40,122 bases of DNA, from the NCBI GenBank assembly GCA_049999805.1, contig JBNGIO010005938.1, positions 72,434-112,555 of the forward strand, given 5' to 3'. This DNA is from Folioceros fuciformis. Lineage: Eukaryota > Anthocerotophyta > Anthocerotopsida > Anthocerotales. How positions within the stretch are numbered: the stretch's first letter is position 1; every line of letters begins with the position of its first letter. The notes beneath the pieces are model-generated. The model was not told the DNA's origin, searched no databases, and saw only the letters and a list, made by a program, of their open reading frames with translations. Shown here piece by piece: positions 19,360 through 29,900 of the stretch. A program made the position numbers and the translations under genes.

Positions 19360-22300
19360 ATGGTGATGGACATCAAAGGCTGGATCTTGGCGGGTGATCC
19401 TGAGCTTACCAGACCCGTAGGATGGCACACGAGCGTAACGGCCGACACTGTGAGCCAGCTTTGTCATCGGGGGCATGTGACTGAGGCGGTTGAGGCATTG
19501 GGAGTTTTAGTGCAAACGGACTGTTGTTTCTCGAAAGATCTCTTGTACAGTGTGCTGAAGGGCTGCGTAGTGAAGAAGGATCTTGTGCTGGGTCGTCGGG
19601 TCCATGCTCTCATTGTGAGAAAGGGGAATCAGTCGGACACGTTCCTGTGCAATCATATCCTGCGGATGTATGCGTCTCATAGCAGGTTGCAAGAAGCGAT
19701 GGATGTGTTCACCATGGTTGGGAAACCGGATGCCTTCATGTGGTCGTCCATTATTTCTGCGCACGTTAAAGGGGGTCAAGACATGCAGGCTGTAGAACTG
19801 TATCATCGAATGCGCAAGTCAAGAGTGAAGCCAGATGGCCATGTATTTGTGGCAGCTCTTCAAGCTTGTGCAAGTGCATCAGACTTGATCACTGGGCAGC
19901 AGGTGCATGCCGATGTGTTGGCTGCTGGCGGGCATCCTGATTCGTTTGTTTGCAGCTGCTTAGTGGACATGTATGCAAAGTGCGGCAGCTTGGAAGATGC
20001 TCAGAGCGTTTTTGAGAGCCTTGGTCAAAAGGACGTGGTTACGTGGAATGCCATGATAGCAGTGTATTCTCAGCAGGGCATGGGCCAGGAAGCGCTCAAT
20101 CTCTACAGTGCTATGCAAAAAGAAAGCGTAGCTATACCCAATTCGGTGACATTTGTGTGCCTCCTGCGGGCATGTGCAAGTTTGGGCAACATGGCGTTGG
20201 AGATGGGAAAGCAGCTTCATGCGCAAATCAAAGAGCGAGGATATCAAGCTAATGTGTTTGTAGCCAGCAGTTTGGTGAGCATGTATGCAAAGTGTGGGAG
20301 CTTGGGAGAGGCAAAACGAGTGTTCGATGAACTTTCACATAAGGATGTTGTGACTTGGAATGCAATGATAGCAGCGTACTCCCAGCATTGCATGTGGGAG
20401 GAGGCCCTTCACCTTCACGGCGCCATGCAAGAAGGCATCGTTGCTCCCAATTGTGTGACATATGTGTGTCTATTGCAGGCATGTGCAGGTGTGGGAAATG
20501 CAGCATTGGTGAGGGGGAAGCAGCTGCACACAGAAGTCAGAGAACGGGGACACCAAGCTGATTTATCCGTCGCTAACAGTTTGGTAACCATGTATGCAAA
20601 GTGTGGCAGCTTGGACGAGGCTCAGAGGGTGTTTGAGGGTCTTAGTCAAAAAGACGTGGTGACGTGGACTGCTCTTATGGCAGGATATGCCCAGCAGGGC
20701 ATGGGTCAAGAAGCCCTTAATCTTTACAATGCTATGGAAGAAGAACGTATTGCTGTACCTGATCCTGTAACATTTGTATGCCTCCTGCAGGCATGTGCAG
20801 TCGTGGGCACCCAAGCTTTGGAGGTGGGAAAGCAACTCCACTCTCGAATTAAAGAACGACGACATGAAGCTGATGTGTACGTGGCCAGCAGTTTGGTGAA
20901 CATGTATGCAAAGTGTGGAAGCTTGGAAGACGCTGAGAGAGTGTTTGCAAGATTGAACGAAAAGAACGTGGTGACATGGAATGCTATGATAGCAGGGTAT
21001 TCCCAGCAGGGCTTGGGCCAGGAAGCACTTTCTCTTTACGGTGTGATGCAAGAGGTGGGCTTGGCTGTACCTGATTCAATGACATTCGTGTGTGTCCTGC
21101 AGGCATGCGCAATTGTGGGTCCTCAAGCTTTGGAGAAGGGGAGGTTGCTTCACGGTCAAATTAGAGAAGTAGGACATCAAGATGATGTGTTTGTTGCCAG
21201 CAGTTTGGTGAACATGTATGCAAAGTGTGGCAGCTTGGACGACGCGCAACGAGTATTTGAGGGGCTTAGTCAGAAACATGTGGTAACGTGGAATGCCATG
21301 ATAACAGGGTACTCCCAGCAGGGAATGGGCCAGGATGCCCTTCGCTTGTACAGTACTATGCAGGAGGAGGGTAGAGCTGTACCCAATTCTGTGACATTTG
21401 TGTCCCTGCTGCAAGCTTGTGCAAGTGTCGGGGCCCCAGCTTTGGAGAAAGGAAAGCTGCTTCATACACAAATTAGAGAACAAGGGCATCAAGCCGACAT
21501 GTTTGTAGCCAGCAGCTTGGTGAAGATGTACACAAAGTGTGGGAGCTTGGAAGATGCTCAAGAAGTGTTTGACCGGCTTGGTCCAAAAGATGTGACGACG
21601 TGGAATGCTATGATATCTGGGTATTCTCAGCAGGGCATGGGCCAGGAAGCGCTCGGTGTCTACGATGCCATGTTGGCAGAGGGTCTAGCTGTACCTGATT
21701 CGGTGACATCTGTGTGCCTCCTGCAGGCTTGTGCAAATCTGGGCAGGCGAGCCTTGGAGACAGGGAAGCAGCTTCATACGAAAATTAGAGCAGGAGCACA
21801 CCTAGATGACGTGTTTGTAGCCAACAGCTTGGTCAACATGTATGCAAAGTGTGGCAGCATTAAAGGTGCTCAGAGAGTGTTCGATGAACTTGGTGAAAAG
21901 AATTTGGTGACGTGGAATGCCTTAATAGCAGGATACTCCCAGCAGGGCATGGGTCAGGAAGCCCTTCATCTGTACAGGGTTATGCAGGAAGGCAAGATAG
22001 CACCTGATTCCACAACATTTGCATGCCTCCTGCAGGCATGTGCTTGTATGGGTACCCCAGCCTTGGAGGCGGGAGAGCAGCTTCATGCACAAATTAAGGA
22101 ACAAGGTTTCCAGTCTGATGTGCATGTGGCCAGCAGTTTGGTACACATGTATGCGAAGTGTGGTAAACTGGAAAACGCGGCAAGAGTATTTGAAGGACTA
22201 ACTCACAAAAGTGTGGTGACTTGGAATACCATGATAGCAGGGTATTCCCAGCAGGGCATGGGCCATGAAGCCCTTCGCCTTTACAGTGCTATGGAAGAAG

Positions 22301-23238
22301 AAGGCATGGTCCCTGATTCAGTGACATTTGTGTCCCTTCTGCAGGCATGTGCAAACGTGGCAGCTTTGCATCTGGGGAGGCAGCTACATGCACAAATTAA
22401 AGAACAAGGGCACTATGCTGATGCGTTTGTAGCAAGCAGTTTGATAAATATGTATGGGAAGTCCGGGAGTATGGTGGATGCACAGCAGGTGTTCGACGAG
22501 TCGCCTAAGAGAACCATTTTTGCCTGGAATGCACTCATTGCGGGATATAGCCACCAGGGAGACAGTGAAATTGTCTTTAACCTGGTGCTCAAAATGGGAG
22601 ACGACGACATACAGCCGGATGGCATCACCCTCCTCAGTGTACTGTCGGTATGCAGCCATACAGGTCAAGTGAACAAGGCACAGGAGCTCTTTGAGGCCAT
22701 GAGCGCACACCATGGAATCAGCCCTACAGCCGAGCACTATACATGTATGGTGGATCTCCTGGGCCGTGCAGGCCGACTGGATGAGGCCTTAGCTTTGGTA
22801 AGGACAATGCCTGTACAGCCTAATGCTTCGGTTTGGCGCACTCTGTTGAGTGCGAGTCAAAAGTGGGGCAACGTGGAGGTAGGCTATCAGGCTTTCGAGC
22901 AGGCCGTGAGCCTAGACGAGAAAGATCATGTAGCATATGTGCTGATGTCGAATATATACATCGCTGCTCAGATGTGGGATCAGGCACAGGATATGCAGGT
23001 GAGGAGGATACGAGCAAGGGCATGGAAGCAGCCAGGTCAGAGCTGGTGGATGGACATGGACGGAGTAGTGCATAGCTTCTTGGTAGGAATCCAACAGTCT
23101 CCCAAGAGTCGAACAGGTCTGAAACAGGGGTTGAGAATGAAGAGAGACGGATCTTCCCTACATGTGGACTCGATTCCCACAAACTTGGGCGAACTGTCGT
23201 TGAATCCAAGAATTTTGGAAAACGAAGTCTGCGTGTAG
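19360..23238 (+). CDS. PPR-A: giant PLS-class pentatricopeptide repeat protein, E-type, no DYW
   Basis: Single-exon gene of 1292 aa from the first in-frame ATG. Family members bind organellar RNA in a sequence-specific way, often to place C-to-U editing. The N-cap runs from TADTVSQLC to GQQVHADVLA. An array of near-identical P-L-S triads follows, each about 103-104 aa, with WNAMIAGYSQQGMGQEAL (P), LLQACA...GKQLHAQI (L) and SLVNMYAKCGSLEDAQRVF (S). Ten S motifs are counted, eight of them in the homogeneous array. The C-cap starts INMYGKSGSMVDAQQVF and passes through P2, L2 and S2 to the E motifs (VWRTLLSASQKWG, YVLMSNIY, WKQPGQSWWMD). The protein then leaves the family at VHSFLVG. No E+ or DYW domain, and no HxE zinc motif, is present. 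A targeting peptide is not obvious at this start, so a 5' exon may be missing. Confidence 0.9.
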   Translation: MVMDIKGWILAGDPELTRPVGWHTSVTADTVSQLCHRGHVTEAVEALGVLVQTDCCFSKDLLYSVLKGCVVKKDLVLGRRVHALIVRKGNQSDTFLCNHILRMYASHSRLQEAMDVFTMVGKPDAFMWSSIISAHVKGGQDMQAVELYHRMRKSRVKPDGHVFVAALQACASASDLITGQQVHADVLAAGGHPDSFVCSCLVDMYAKCGSLEDAQSVFESLGQKDVVTWNAMIAVYSQQGMGQEALNLYSAMQKESVAIPNSVTFVCLLRACASLGNMALEMGKQLHAQIKERGYQANVFVASSLVSMYAKCGSLGEAKRVFDELSHKDVVTWNAMIAAYSQHCMWEEALHLHGAMQEGIVAPNCVTYVCLLQACAGVGNAALVRGKQLHTEVRERGHQADLSVANSLVTMYAKCGSLDEAQRVFEGLSQKDVVTWTALMAGYAQQGMGQEALNLYNAMEEERIAVPDPVTFVCLLQACAVVGTQALEVGKQLHSRIKERRHEADVYVASSLVNMYAKCGSLEDAERVFARLNEKNVVTWNAMIAGYSQQGLGQEALSLYGVMQEVGLAVPDSMTFVCVLQACAIVGPQALEKGRLLHGQIREVGHQDDVFVASSLVNMYAKCGSLDDAQRVFEGLSQKHVVTWNAMITGYSQQGMGQDALRLYSTMQEEGRAVPNSVTFVSLLQACASVGAPALEKGKLLHTQIREQGHQADMFVASSLVKMYTKCGSLEDAQEVFDRLGPKDVTTWNAMISGYSQQGMGQEALGVYDAMLAEGLAVPDSVTSVCLLQACANLGRRALETGKQLHTKIRAGAHLDDVFVANSLVNMYAKCGSIKGAQRVFDELGEKNLVTWNALIAGYSQQGMGQEALHLYRVMQEGKIAPDSTTFACLLQACACMGTPALEAGEQLHAQIKEQGFQSDVHVASSLVHMYAKCGKLENAARVFEGLTHKSVVTWNTMIAGYSQQGMGHEALRLYSAMEEEGMVPDSVTFVSLLQACANVAALHLGRQLHAQIKEQGHYADAFVASSLINMYGKSGSMVDAQQVFDESPKRTIFAWNALIAGYSHQGDSEIVFNLVLKMGDDDIQPDGITLLSVLSVCSHTGQVNKAQELFEAMSAHHGISPTAEHYTCMVDLLGRAGRLDEALALVRTMPVQPNASVWRTLLSASQKWGNVEVGYQAFEQAVSLDEKDHVAYVLMSNIYIAAQMWDQAQDMQVRRIRARAWKQPGQSWWMDMDGVVHSFLVGIQQSPKSRTGLKQGLRMKRDGSSLHVDSIPTNLGELSLNPRILENEVCV
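20032..22440 (+). repeat. Coding array of ~309-bp PLS units in PPR-A
   Basis: About eight head-to-tail units of 306-312 bp; for example, unit starts at 20032, 20344 and 20653 differ by 312 and 309 bp. Neighbouring units share long identical stretches at DNA level, unlike the diverged end caps. Confidence 0.8.
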
Positions 23239-23426
23239 CCACCCAAGGAATGTGAGATCATCCCATCTCCCCCGCTTTAGTCGGGAAGAACATTGGATTT
23301 TAGGTCAAAATTCGGTACAACCCTGGATATCGTCCAAGATCATTTATCGTGATTTAGTTCAAAATACAGTAGACCGTCTACCTATGTATTAGGTAGTGGT
23401 CTTCCCTTCACTTCGAAATAATGTGT
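23239..23426. other. Tail-to-tail spacer between PPR-A and PPR-B
   Basis: 188 bp between the two stop codons. No coding or repeat signal is seen. Confidence 0.7.
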
Positions 23427-26400
23427 TTAAGACTCGATGCGTTTGTTATTAACTCTAACCAAAAAGCTATGCACGACTCCCTCCGCGTCGGTCCACCAGC
23501 TCTGACCGGGCTGCTTCCAGGCCCCGATTATCTTTCTTCGTCGCCGCATATCCTCTGCCTGATCCCACTGCTGCACACTGGTGTACACATTTGCCATCAA
23601 CACGTAAGCAGTGGCATCCTCCTTGTCTAGCTTTATTGCTTCATCGAAAGCATGGCATGCTACCACCACATTGCTCCACTTTTGGCAAGCACCCAAGAGA
23701 CTGTGCCAAACTGCAGCAGTGGGTACTAGAGGCATCGTTGTTACCAAAGTCAGCGCCTCGTTTAGACGACCTGCACGGCCCAGGAGATCGACCATGCAAG
23801 AGTAGTGCTCCACTGTGGGAGTGATGCCGTGGTGTTTGCTCATGGCCTCAAAGCATTGTTTCCCCTTGTCTACTAGACCTGCATGGCTGCAAGCTGTTAG
23901 AACACTGAGGAATGTCATTCCGAGTGGCTGTACACCATCCTTTCTCATCTTGTGGAGCAACTTGAAAACCACTTCACTGTCCCCTTGAGACGTGTAGCCT
24001 GCAATCAGTGCAGTCCAGGTGACCACGTCTCTTCCAGGCAAGGCATCAAACACCTGCTGTGCATCAGCCATGCTCCCCGACTTCCCATACATGTTTATCA
24101 GACTTCCAGCTATGCACAGGTCAGCTTCAAGCCCTTGTTCTTTAATCTGCGCATGCAGCTGCCTTCCCAGATTTAAAGCGGCCACATTTGCACATGCCTG
24201 CAGGAGGCACACAAATGTGACGGAGTCGGGCAAAGCCATGCCGTCTTCCTGCATGGCAGCGTAGAGACGAAGGGCTTCCTGGCCCAAGCCCTGCTGGGAG
24301 TACCCTGATATCATGGCATTCCACGTCACCACATCCTTTTGCCCAAGTCCGTGAAAAACTGCGTGCGCATCTTGCACGCTGCCACACTTCGCATACATAC
24401 TTACCAGACTGTTGGCTACGACGGGATCACCTTGAAGTCCCTGTTCCCGAATCTGTGCATGAAGATGCCTTCCCTTCTCCAAAGCTGGGTGACCGACATT
24501 TCCACATGCCTGCAGGAGACATACAAATGTCACTGAATTAGGTACGGCGATGCCTTCTTCTTGCATAGCACTGTACAGACGAAGAGCTTCTTGTCCCATG
24601 CCCTGCTGGGAATACCCTGATATCATGGCACTCCACGTCACCACATTCTTTTCCCCAAGTCTGTTAAACACACTCTGAGCATCTTCCAAGCGGCCACACT
24701 TTGCGTACATGTTCACCAGACTGCTTGCCACAAACACATCAGCTTGGTGTCCTTGTTTTCTGATTTGGGCATGGAGCTGCTGCCCCATCTCTAGAGCCGG
24801 GGCGCCAACACTTGCGCACGCCTGCAGGAGGGATGCAAAAGTCACAGCATCGGGTGCAGTAATGCCTTCCTTTTGCATGTCGCTGTACAGAAGAAGAGCT
24901 TCCTGTTCCATGCCCTGCTGGGAATACCGGGCTATCATGGCATTCCATGTTGCCACATCTTTTTGACCAAGTCTGTCAAATACACTGCAAGCATCCTCTA
25001 GACGCCCACACTTCGCATACATGTTCACCAAACTGCTCGCTACAAACGCATCAGCTTCAAGTCCGCGTTCTCTGATTTGCACATGAAGGTGCTTGCCCTG
25101 CTCCAAAGCTGGGGTGCCAATACCAGCGCAGGCCTGCAGGAGGCAAACGAATGTGACGGAAGTGGGTATGGCAATGCCCTCCTGCCGCATCAAACTGTAG
25201 TGTTGCAGGGCTTCCTGCCCCATGCCCTGCTGGGAATAACCTGAAATCAAAGCAGTCCAAGTGACTACATTTTTTTGCCTGAGTCCATCAAACACACTCT
25301 GAGCATTTTCCAAGCTGCCGCATTTTGCATACATGTGTACCAAAGTGCTGGCCACAACGACATCAGCCTGGTAACCTTGCTCTATTATTTGAGTATGAAG
25401 CTGCTTCCCCTTCTCCAATGCAGGGGCCCCCACACTTGCACACGCCTGCAGAAGGCACACGAATGTCACAGAATCAGGTACTGCACTGCGATTTTCTTGC
25501 ATAGCAGTGTGAAGAAGAAGGGCTTCCTGCCCCATGCCCTGCTGTGAATACCCTGTTATCATGGCATTCCACGTGACCACAGTTTTTTGAACAAGTCCCT
25601 CAAACACTCGTCGAGCGTCTTCCAAACTGCCGCACTTTGCGTACATGCTTACCAAACTGTTGGCTACGGAGACATCAGAGTCATGCCTTCGTTCCTTGAT
25701 TTTGATATGAAGCTCCTTTCCTATCCCAAGAGCCGGGGCGCCCACACTTGCACATGCTTGCAGGAGGCAAACAAACGTTACGGAATTGGGTAAAGCAATG
25801 CCTTCCTCTTGCATAGCTCTGTAGAGAGAAAGGGCTTCCTGGCCCATGCCCTGCTGGGAATATCCTGCGATTATCGCAGTCCACGTCACAACGTTCTTGG
25901 AACCAAGTCCGTCAAACACAATCTGAGCGTCCTCCAAGTTGCCACACTTTGCATACATGTCCACTAAGCAGCAAGAAACGAACGGATCAGGCTCCACACC
26001 AGTAGCCAACACGTCAGCATGCACCTGCTGCCCAGTTTTCAAGTCCAATCCCCTTGCACAAGCCTGAAGAGCTGCCACAAAAACATGGCCATCTGGCTTC
26101 ACACTTGACCTGCGCATCCGATGATACAGCTCTACAGCCTGCTTGTCTTGTCCATGCTTAACATGCGCAGAAATTATGGAAGACCACATGTGGGCGTCTG
26201 GTTTGGCAACCGAGGTGAACACATCCATCGCATCTTGCAACCTTCCATGAAATGCATACATTCGAAGGAGGTGGTTGCCCAGGAAAGGGTCCGACTGGTA
26301 CCCCTTTCTCACGATGAAAGCATGGACGCGGCTGCCCAGAACTACATCCCTCTGAGCCACACACTCCTTCAGCACAACATACAACAAGGAATCGGAGACA

Positions 26401-26801
26401 CGAGAGTCTGCCTGCACCAGAATTCCCACAGCCTCCACAGCCTCAGCGAGACGGCCCTGACAACATAGCGTGCATGCCATTTCCGCCGTTACGCCCATTC
26501 TGCGAGAGTGAGGATCATCCGGCAAGCTCCAATTGAATTTGAACGCGGCACGACTTATCTCCTTGTCCGGAGCAGCGAGCTGCGCTTGCACCCGATTTGG
26601 TTTGCAGAAGTCTTCCAATCGCTTCCTGTCCATATTTTGTCTGTCATTGCACCGGAGAAGTGGTCGCCGCAGGAGCTCCTGGCGATCACCCTTGGTGGAG
26701 GATCCGACTCCAGCCAGACATCCTCTTGGATGGGCTGGCTTTGCTCCAGAGGTGTTGCATCTCGTGGGTTGACAGCTTGCACAGGGTTGCTTGCAGGCCA
26801 T
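23427..26801 (-). CDS. PPR-B: PLS-class pentatricopeptide repeat protein, E-type, no DYW
   Basis: Single minus-strand exon of 1124 aa from the ATG at 26801. An open frame continues 23 codons further upstream but only from a GTG. The start MACKQPCASC is followed by about 110 residues rich in Arg, Ser and Pro with few acidic residues, which could be an organelle transit peptide. The repeats have the same plan as PPR-A: an N-cap with RVHAFIV, LRMYAFHGRLQDAMDVF and GQQVHADVLA, then six homogeneous PLS triads, then the INMYGKSGSMADAQQVF C-cap and E motifs ending KQPGQSWWTD and VHSFLV. It stops 10 residues later without E+ or DYW. Eight S motifs are counted, two fewer than in PPR-A and PPR-C. Positions 5 and last of the P motifs are mostly N/T with D/N, so a PPR-code target could be predicted. 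Confidence 0.9.
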   Translation of the reverse strand: MACKQPCASCQPTRCNTSGAKPAHPRGCLAGVGSSTKGDRQELLRRPLLRCNDRQNMDRKRLEDFCKPNRVQAQLAAPDKEISRAAFKFNWSLPDDPHSRRMGVTAEMACTLCCQGRLAEAVEAVGILVQADSRVSDSLLYVVLKECVAQRDVVLGSRVHAFIVRKGYQSDPFLGNHLLRMYAFHGRLQDAMDVFTSVAKPDAHMWSSIISAHVKHGQDKQAVELYHRMRRSSVKPDGHVFVAALQACARGLDLKTGQQVHADVLATGVEPDPFVSCCLVDMYAKCGNLEDAQIVFDGLGSKNVVTWTAIIAGYSQQGMGQEALSLYRAMQEEGIALPNSVTFVCLLQACASVGAPALGIGKELHIKIKERRHDSDVSVANSLVSMYAKCGSLEDARRVFEGLVQKTVVTWNAMITGYSQQGMGQEALLLHTAMQENRSAVPDSVTFVCLLQACASVGAPALEKGKQLHTQIIEQGYQADVVVASTLVHMYAKCGSLENAQSVFDGLRQKNVVTWTALISGYSQQGMGQEALQHYSLMRQEGIAIPTSVTFVCLLQACAGIGTPALEQGKHLHVQIRERGLEADAFVASSLVNMYAKCGRLEDACSVFDRLGQKDVATWNAMIARYSQQGMEQEALLLYSDMQKEGITAPDAVTFASLLQACASVGAPALEMGQQLHAQIRKQGHQADVFVASSLVNMYAKCGRLEDAQSVFNRLGEKNVVTWSAMISGYSQQGMGQEALRLYSAMQEEGIAVPNSVTFVCLLQACGNVGHPALEKGRHLHAQIREQGLQGDPVVANSLVSMYAKCGSVQDAHAVFHGLGQKDVVTWNAMISGYSQQGLGQEALRLYAAMQEDGMALPDSVTFVCLLQACANVAALNLGRQLHAQIKEQGLEADLCIAGSLINMYGKSGSMADAQQVFDALPGRDVVTWTALIAGYTSQGDSEVVFKLLHKMRKDGVQPLGMTFLSVLTACSHAGLVDKGKQCFEAMSKHHGITPTVEHYSCMVDLLGRAGRLNEALTLVTTMPLVPTAAVWHSLLGACQKWSNVVVACHAFDEAIKLDKEDATAYVLMANVYTSVQQWDQAEDMRRRRKIIGAWKQPGQSWWTDAEGVVHSFLVRVNNKRIES
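24105..25905 (-). repeat. Coding array of ~306-bp PLS units in PPR-B
   Basis: About six near-identical units in tandem, flanked by diverged caps shared with PPR-A and PPR-C. Boundaries are approximate. Confidence 0.75.
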
Positions 26802-26978
26802 CAACGACACCTGAGGTTTGGGAGATTCACAGACAGACGTCACTGTGGCAGAATCGATGATCCCTACCACACCACCAACCGATTCCTGCCCTGATCCTCG
26901 ACTTTGACTGGCATAGCACTAAAATGGACCTGCAGACACCTTTGCAGTGTGTCTACACATTCTGTTACGCATTCTGTT
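26802..26978. other. Spacer between PPR-B start and PPR-C stop
   Basis: Only 177 bp separate the PPR-C stop from the PPR-B ATG on the same strand. The PPR-B promoter must be compact or overlap the PPR-C 3' end. No TATA box is evident. Confidence 0.55.
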
Positions 26979-29900
26979 CTATCTTTCACACCGTCCACAT
27001 CCCGCAGACCTCACACTGAAGTGCTTTACGCGCGTTTCGACCTGATGTGGATAGCAAGCCTGGGCAGATGCTGTTCGTGTTACAGAGATGTCTGATGGCG
27101 ATTGGACCTGACCTGCCTTATATCTTTCTTTTGTCAAACTGGAAATCTTGTTACCACTGGCCAGAAAACTATGCACCAGTCCGTCTACATCTGTCCAACA
27201 GCTCTGTCCCGGCTGCTTGAATGCCCTGGTTCTCATTCTCCTTTCCTGCATCTCCTCTGCCTCTTCCCACATCTGGTTACTGGTGTATATGTTCCACATC
27301 AACACATACGCTGCAGCATCTTTCTTGTTTAGAGAAAGTGCTTCATCGAAAGCAAGGCGGCCCACCTCCACATTGCTCCATTCTCGACAAGCACCTAGCA
27401 GAGTGTGCCAGATTGCTGCAGTAGGCAGTTCAGGCATTGTCCTTACAAAAGCTAGTGCCTCTTCGAGTCGGCCTGCTCGGCCTAGTAGATCCACCATGCA
27501 GGTATAGTGCTCCACCGTGGGAGTAACGCCGTACTGTCTGCTCATAGCCTTGAAGTACTCTTTCCCCTTGTCCACCAGACCTGAATGACTGCACACTGCT
27601 AGCACACTAAGGAACGTGATGCCCACTGGCTGTAATTTATCCTGTGTCATCCTCTGCACCAAGTTGAAGACCACTTCACTGTCTCCTTGTGAAGCGTACC
27701 CTGTGATCAGCGCACTCCAGGCAACAACGTCTCTTTCAGTCAACGCATCAAATACCTGCTGAGCGTCTACCATGCTTCCAGACTTGCCGTACATATTTAT
27801 CAAACTGCCTGCTATAAACACATCAGTTTGAAGCCCTTGTTCTACAATCTGCGCATGTAGCTGCCTCCCCAGCTGCAAAGCTGCCACATTAGCACATGCC
27901 TGCAGGAGGCACACAAATGTCACGGCATTGGGTACAGCCATGTCTTGGTCCTGCATAGCGGTGTAGAGACGAAGCGCTTCCTGACCCACGCCCTGCTGAG
28001 AGTACCCTGCTATCATGGCATTCCAGATTTCCACATCCTTTTGCTCAAGTCCGTTGAACACAGTGTGAGCATCTTGTAAGCTGCCACACTTTGCATACAT
28101 GCTCATCAAGCTGTTGGCTACGAAGGGATCAGCTTGAAGTCCTTGTTCTCTGATTTCTGCATGAAGCAACTTCCCCTTCGCAAGACCTGGGGTTCCAAGA
28201 GATGCACATGCCTGCAAGAGGCATGCAAATGTGACGGAGTCTGGGACAGTGACACCTTCTTCTTTCATGCCATCATAAAGACAAAGCGCTTCCTGGCCCA
28301 TGCCCTGCTCAGAGTATCCTGCTATCATGGCATTCCATGCAGCCACATCTTTGGAATGAAGTTCCTCAAACACACTCTTTGCATCTGCCAAACTGCCACA
28401 CTTTGAGTACATGCTGAGCAAACAGCTGGCTAAAAACATGTCCGTTTCATGTCCTTGGGCTCTAATTTGTGCATGCACCTGCTTCCCGATCTCCAAGGCT
28501 GGGGTGCCAACATTTGCACATGCCGGCAGGAGGCATAAGAATGTCACGGAATCAGGTACAGCCAGGCCTTCTTCTTGCATTGTTCTGTAAACGCGAAGGG
28601 CTTCCTCACCCCGGTTCTGCTGGGAATACCCGGCTATCATGGCATTCCACGTTATGATATCCTTCTGCTCGAGTCCGTAAAACACCCTTTCAGCGTCTTC
28701 CAAACTGCCACACTTCGCGTACATGCTCACAATACTGTTGGCAATAAAGAGATCAGCTTGATGCCCTGTGTCCCTAATTTGAGCATGAAGCTGCTTCCCC
28801 ATCTCCAACGCTGGGTTACCAACAATCGCACATGCCTGCAGGAGGCAAACAAAAGTTACAGAATCAGGTATAACCATGCCCTCTGCTTTCATCTCTCTGT
28901 AGACATGAAGGGCTTCCTGGCCCATGCCCTCCTGGGAATATCCAGCAATTAGGGCAGTCCAAGTCACTACATTTTTCTCACTAAGTCCGTCAAACACTTT
29001 CTGGGCATCCTCCAGAGAGCCACATTTGGCATACATGTTGACCAGATTGTTGGCTACGAACACATCAGCTTGGTGTCCTCGTTCTCTAATTTGCGCATGA
29101 AGCTGCTTCCCCACCTCCAAAGCTCGGTGGCCAACGTTTGAAACAGCATGCAGTAGGCTAACAAATGTAACAGAATTGGGTATGGCCACGCTTTCTTTTT
29201 GCATAATGCTATAGACATCAAGGGCTTCCTGCAACAAACCCTTTCGGGAATACCCTGCAATCAGCGCATTCCATGTCACAACATCCTTTCGATTGAGTTC
29301 ATCGAATACCCTCTGGGCATCTACCAGAGAGCCACACTTTGCATACATGTCCACCAAGCTGCTAGCTACAAACAAATGAGCTTCATGTCCTCGTTCTCTA
29401 ATCTGTGCATGGAGTGTCTTCCCTATTTCCAGAGCTGGGACACCTACATTTCCACATGCCTGCAGGAGGCAGACAAAAGTCACAGAATCGGGTACAGCAA
29501 CGTTCTCTTCTTGCATTGCACTGTAAAGGCGAATAGTTTCCTGCCACAAGCCCTGCTGGGAATACCCTGCTATCAGAGCATTCCACGTTACCACATCTTT
29601 CTGACCAAGTTCGTCAAAAACTGTTTGTGCGTTCTCCAGGCTGCCACACTTTGCGTACATGTTCACCAAGCTGTTGGCAACAGATACATCAACTTGGTGT
29701 CCTTGTTCTCTTATTTGTTTATGTAGAGCCTTGCCCTTCTCCAATGCTGGGCTGCCGACACTTGCACATGCCTGCAAGAGGCACATGAACGTCACAGAAT
29801 TAGGTGTAGCTATGCCTTCTTCTTGCATGGAACCATACACATGAAGGGCTTTCTGGCCCATGCCCTGCTGAGCATATCCTGCAATTAGAGCGGTCCACGT

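Noticed and set aside
19507-22737. Long minus-strand open frames opposite PPR-A (and plus-strand frames opposite PPR-B and PPR-C)
   Set aside because: They repeat with the same ~309-bp period as the sense genes and are antisense shadows of the PLS units.
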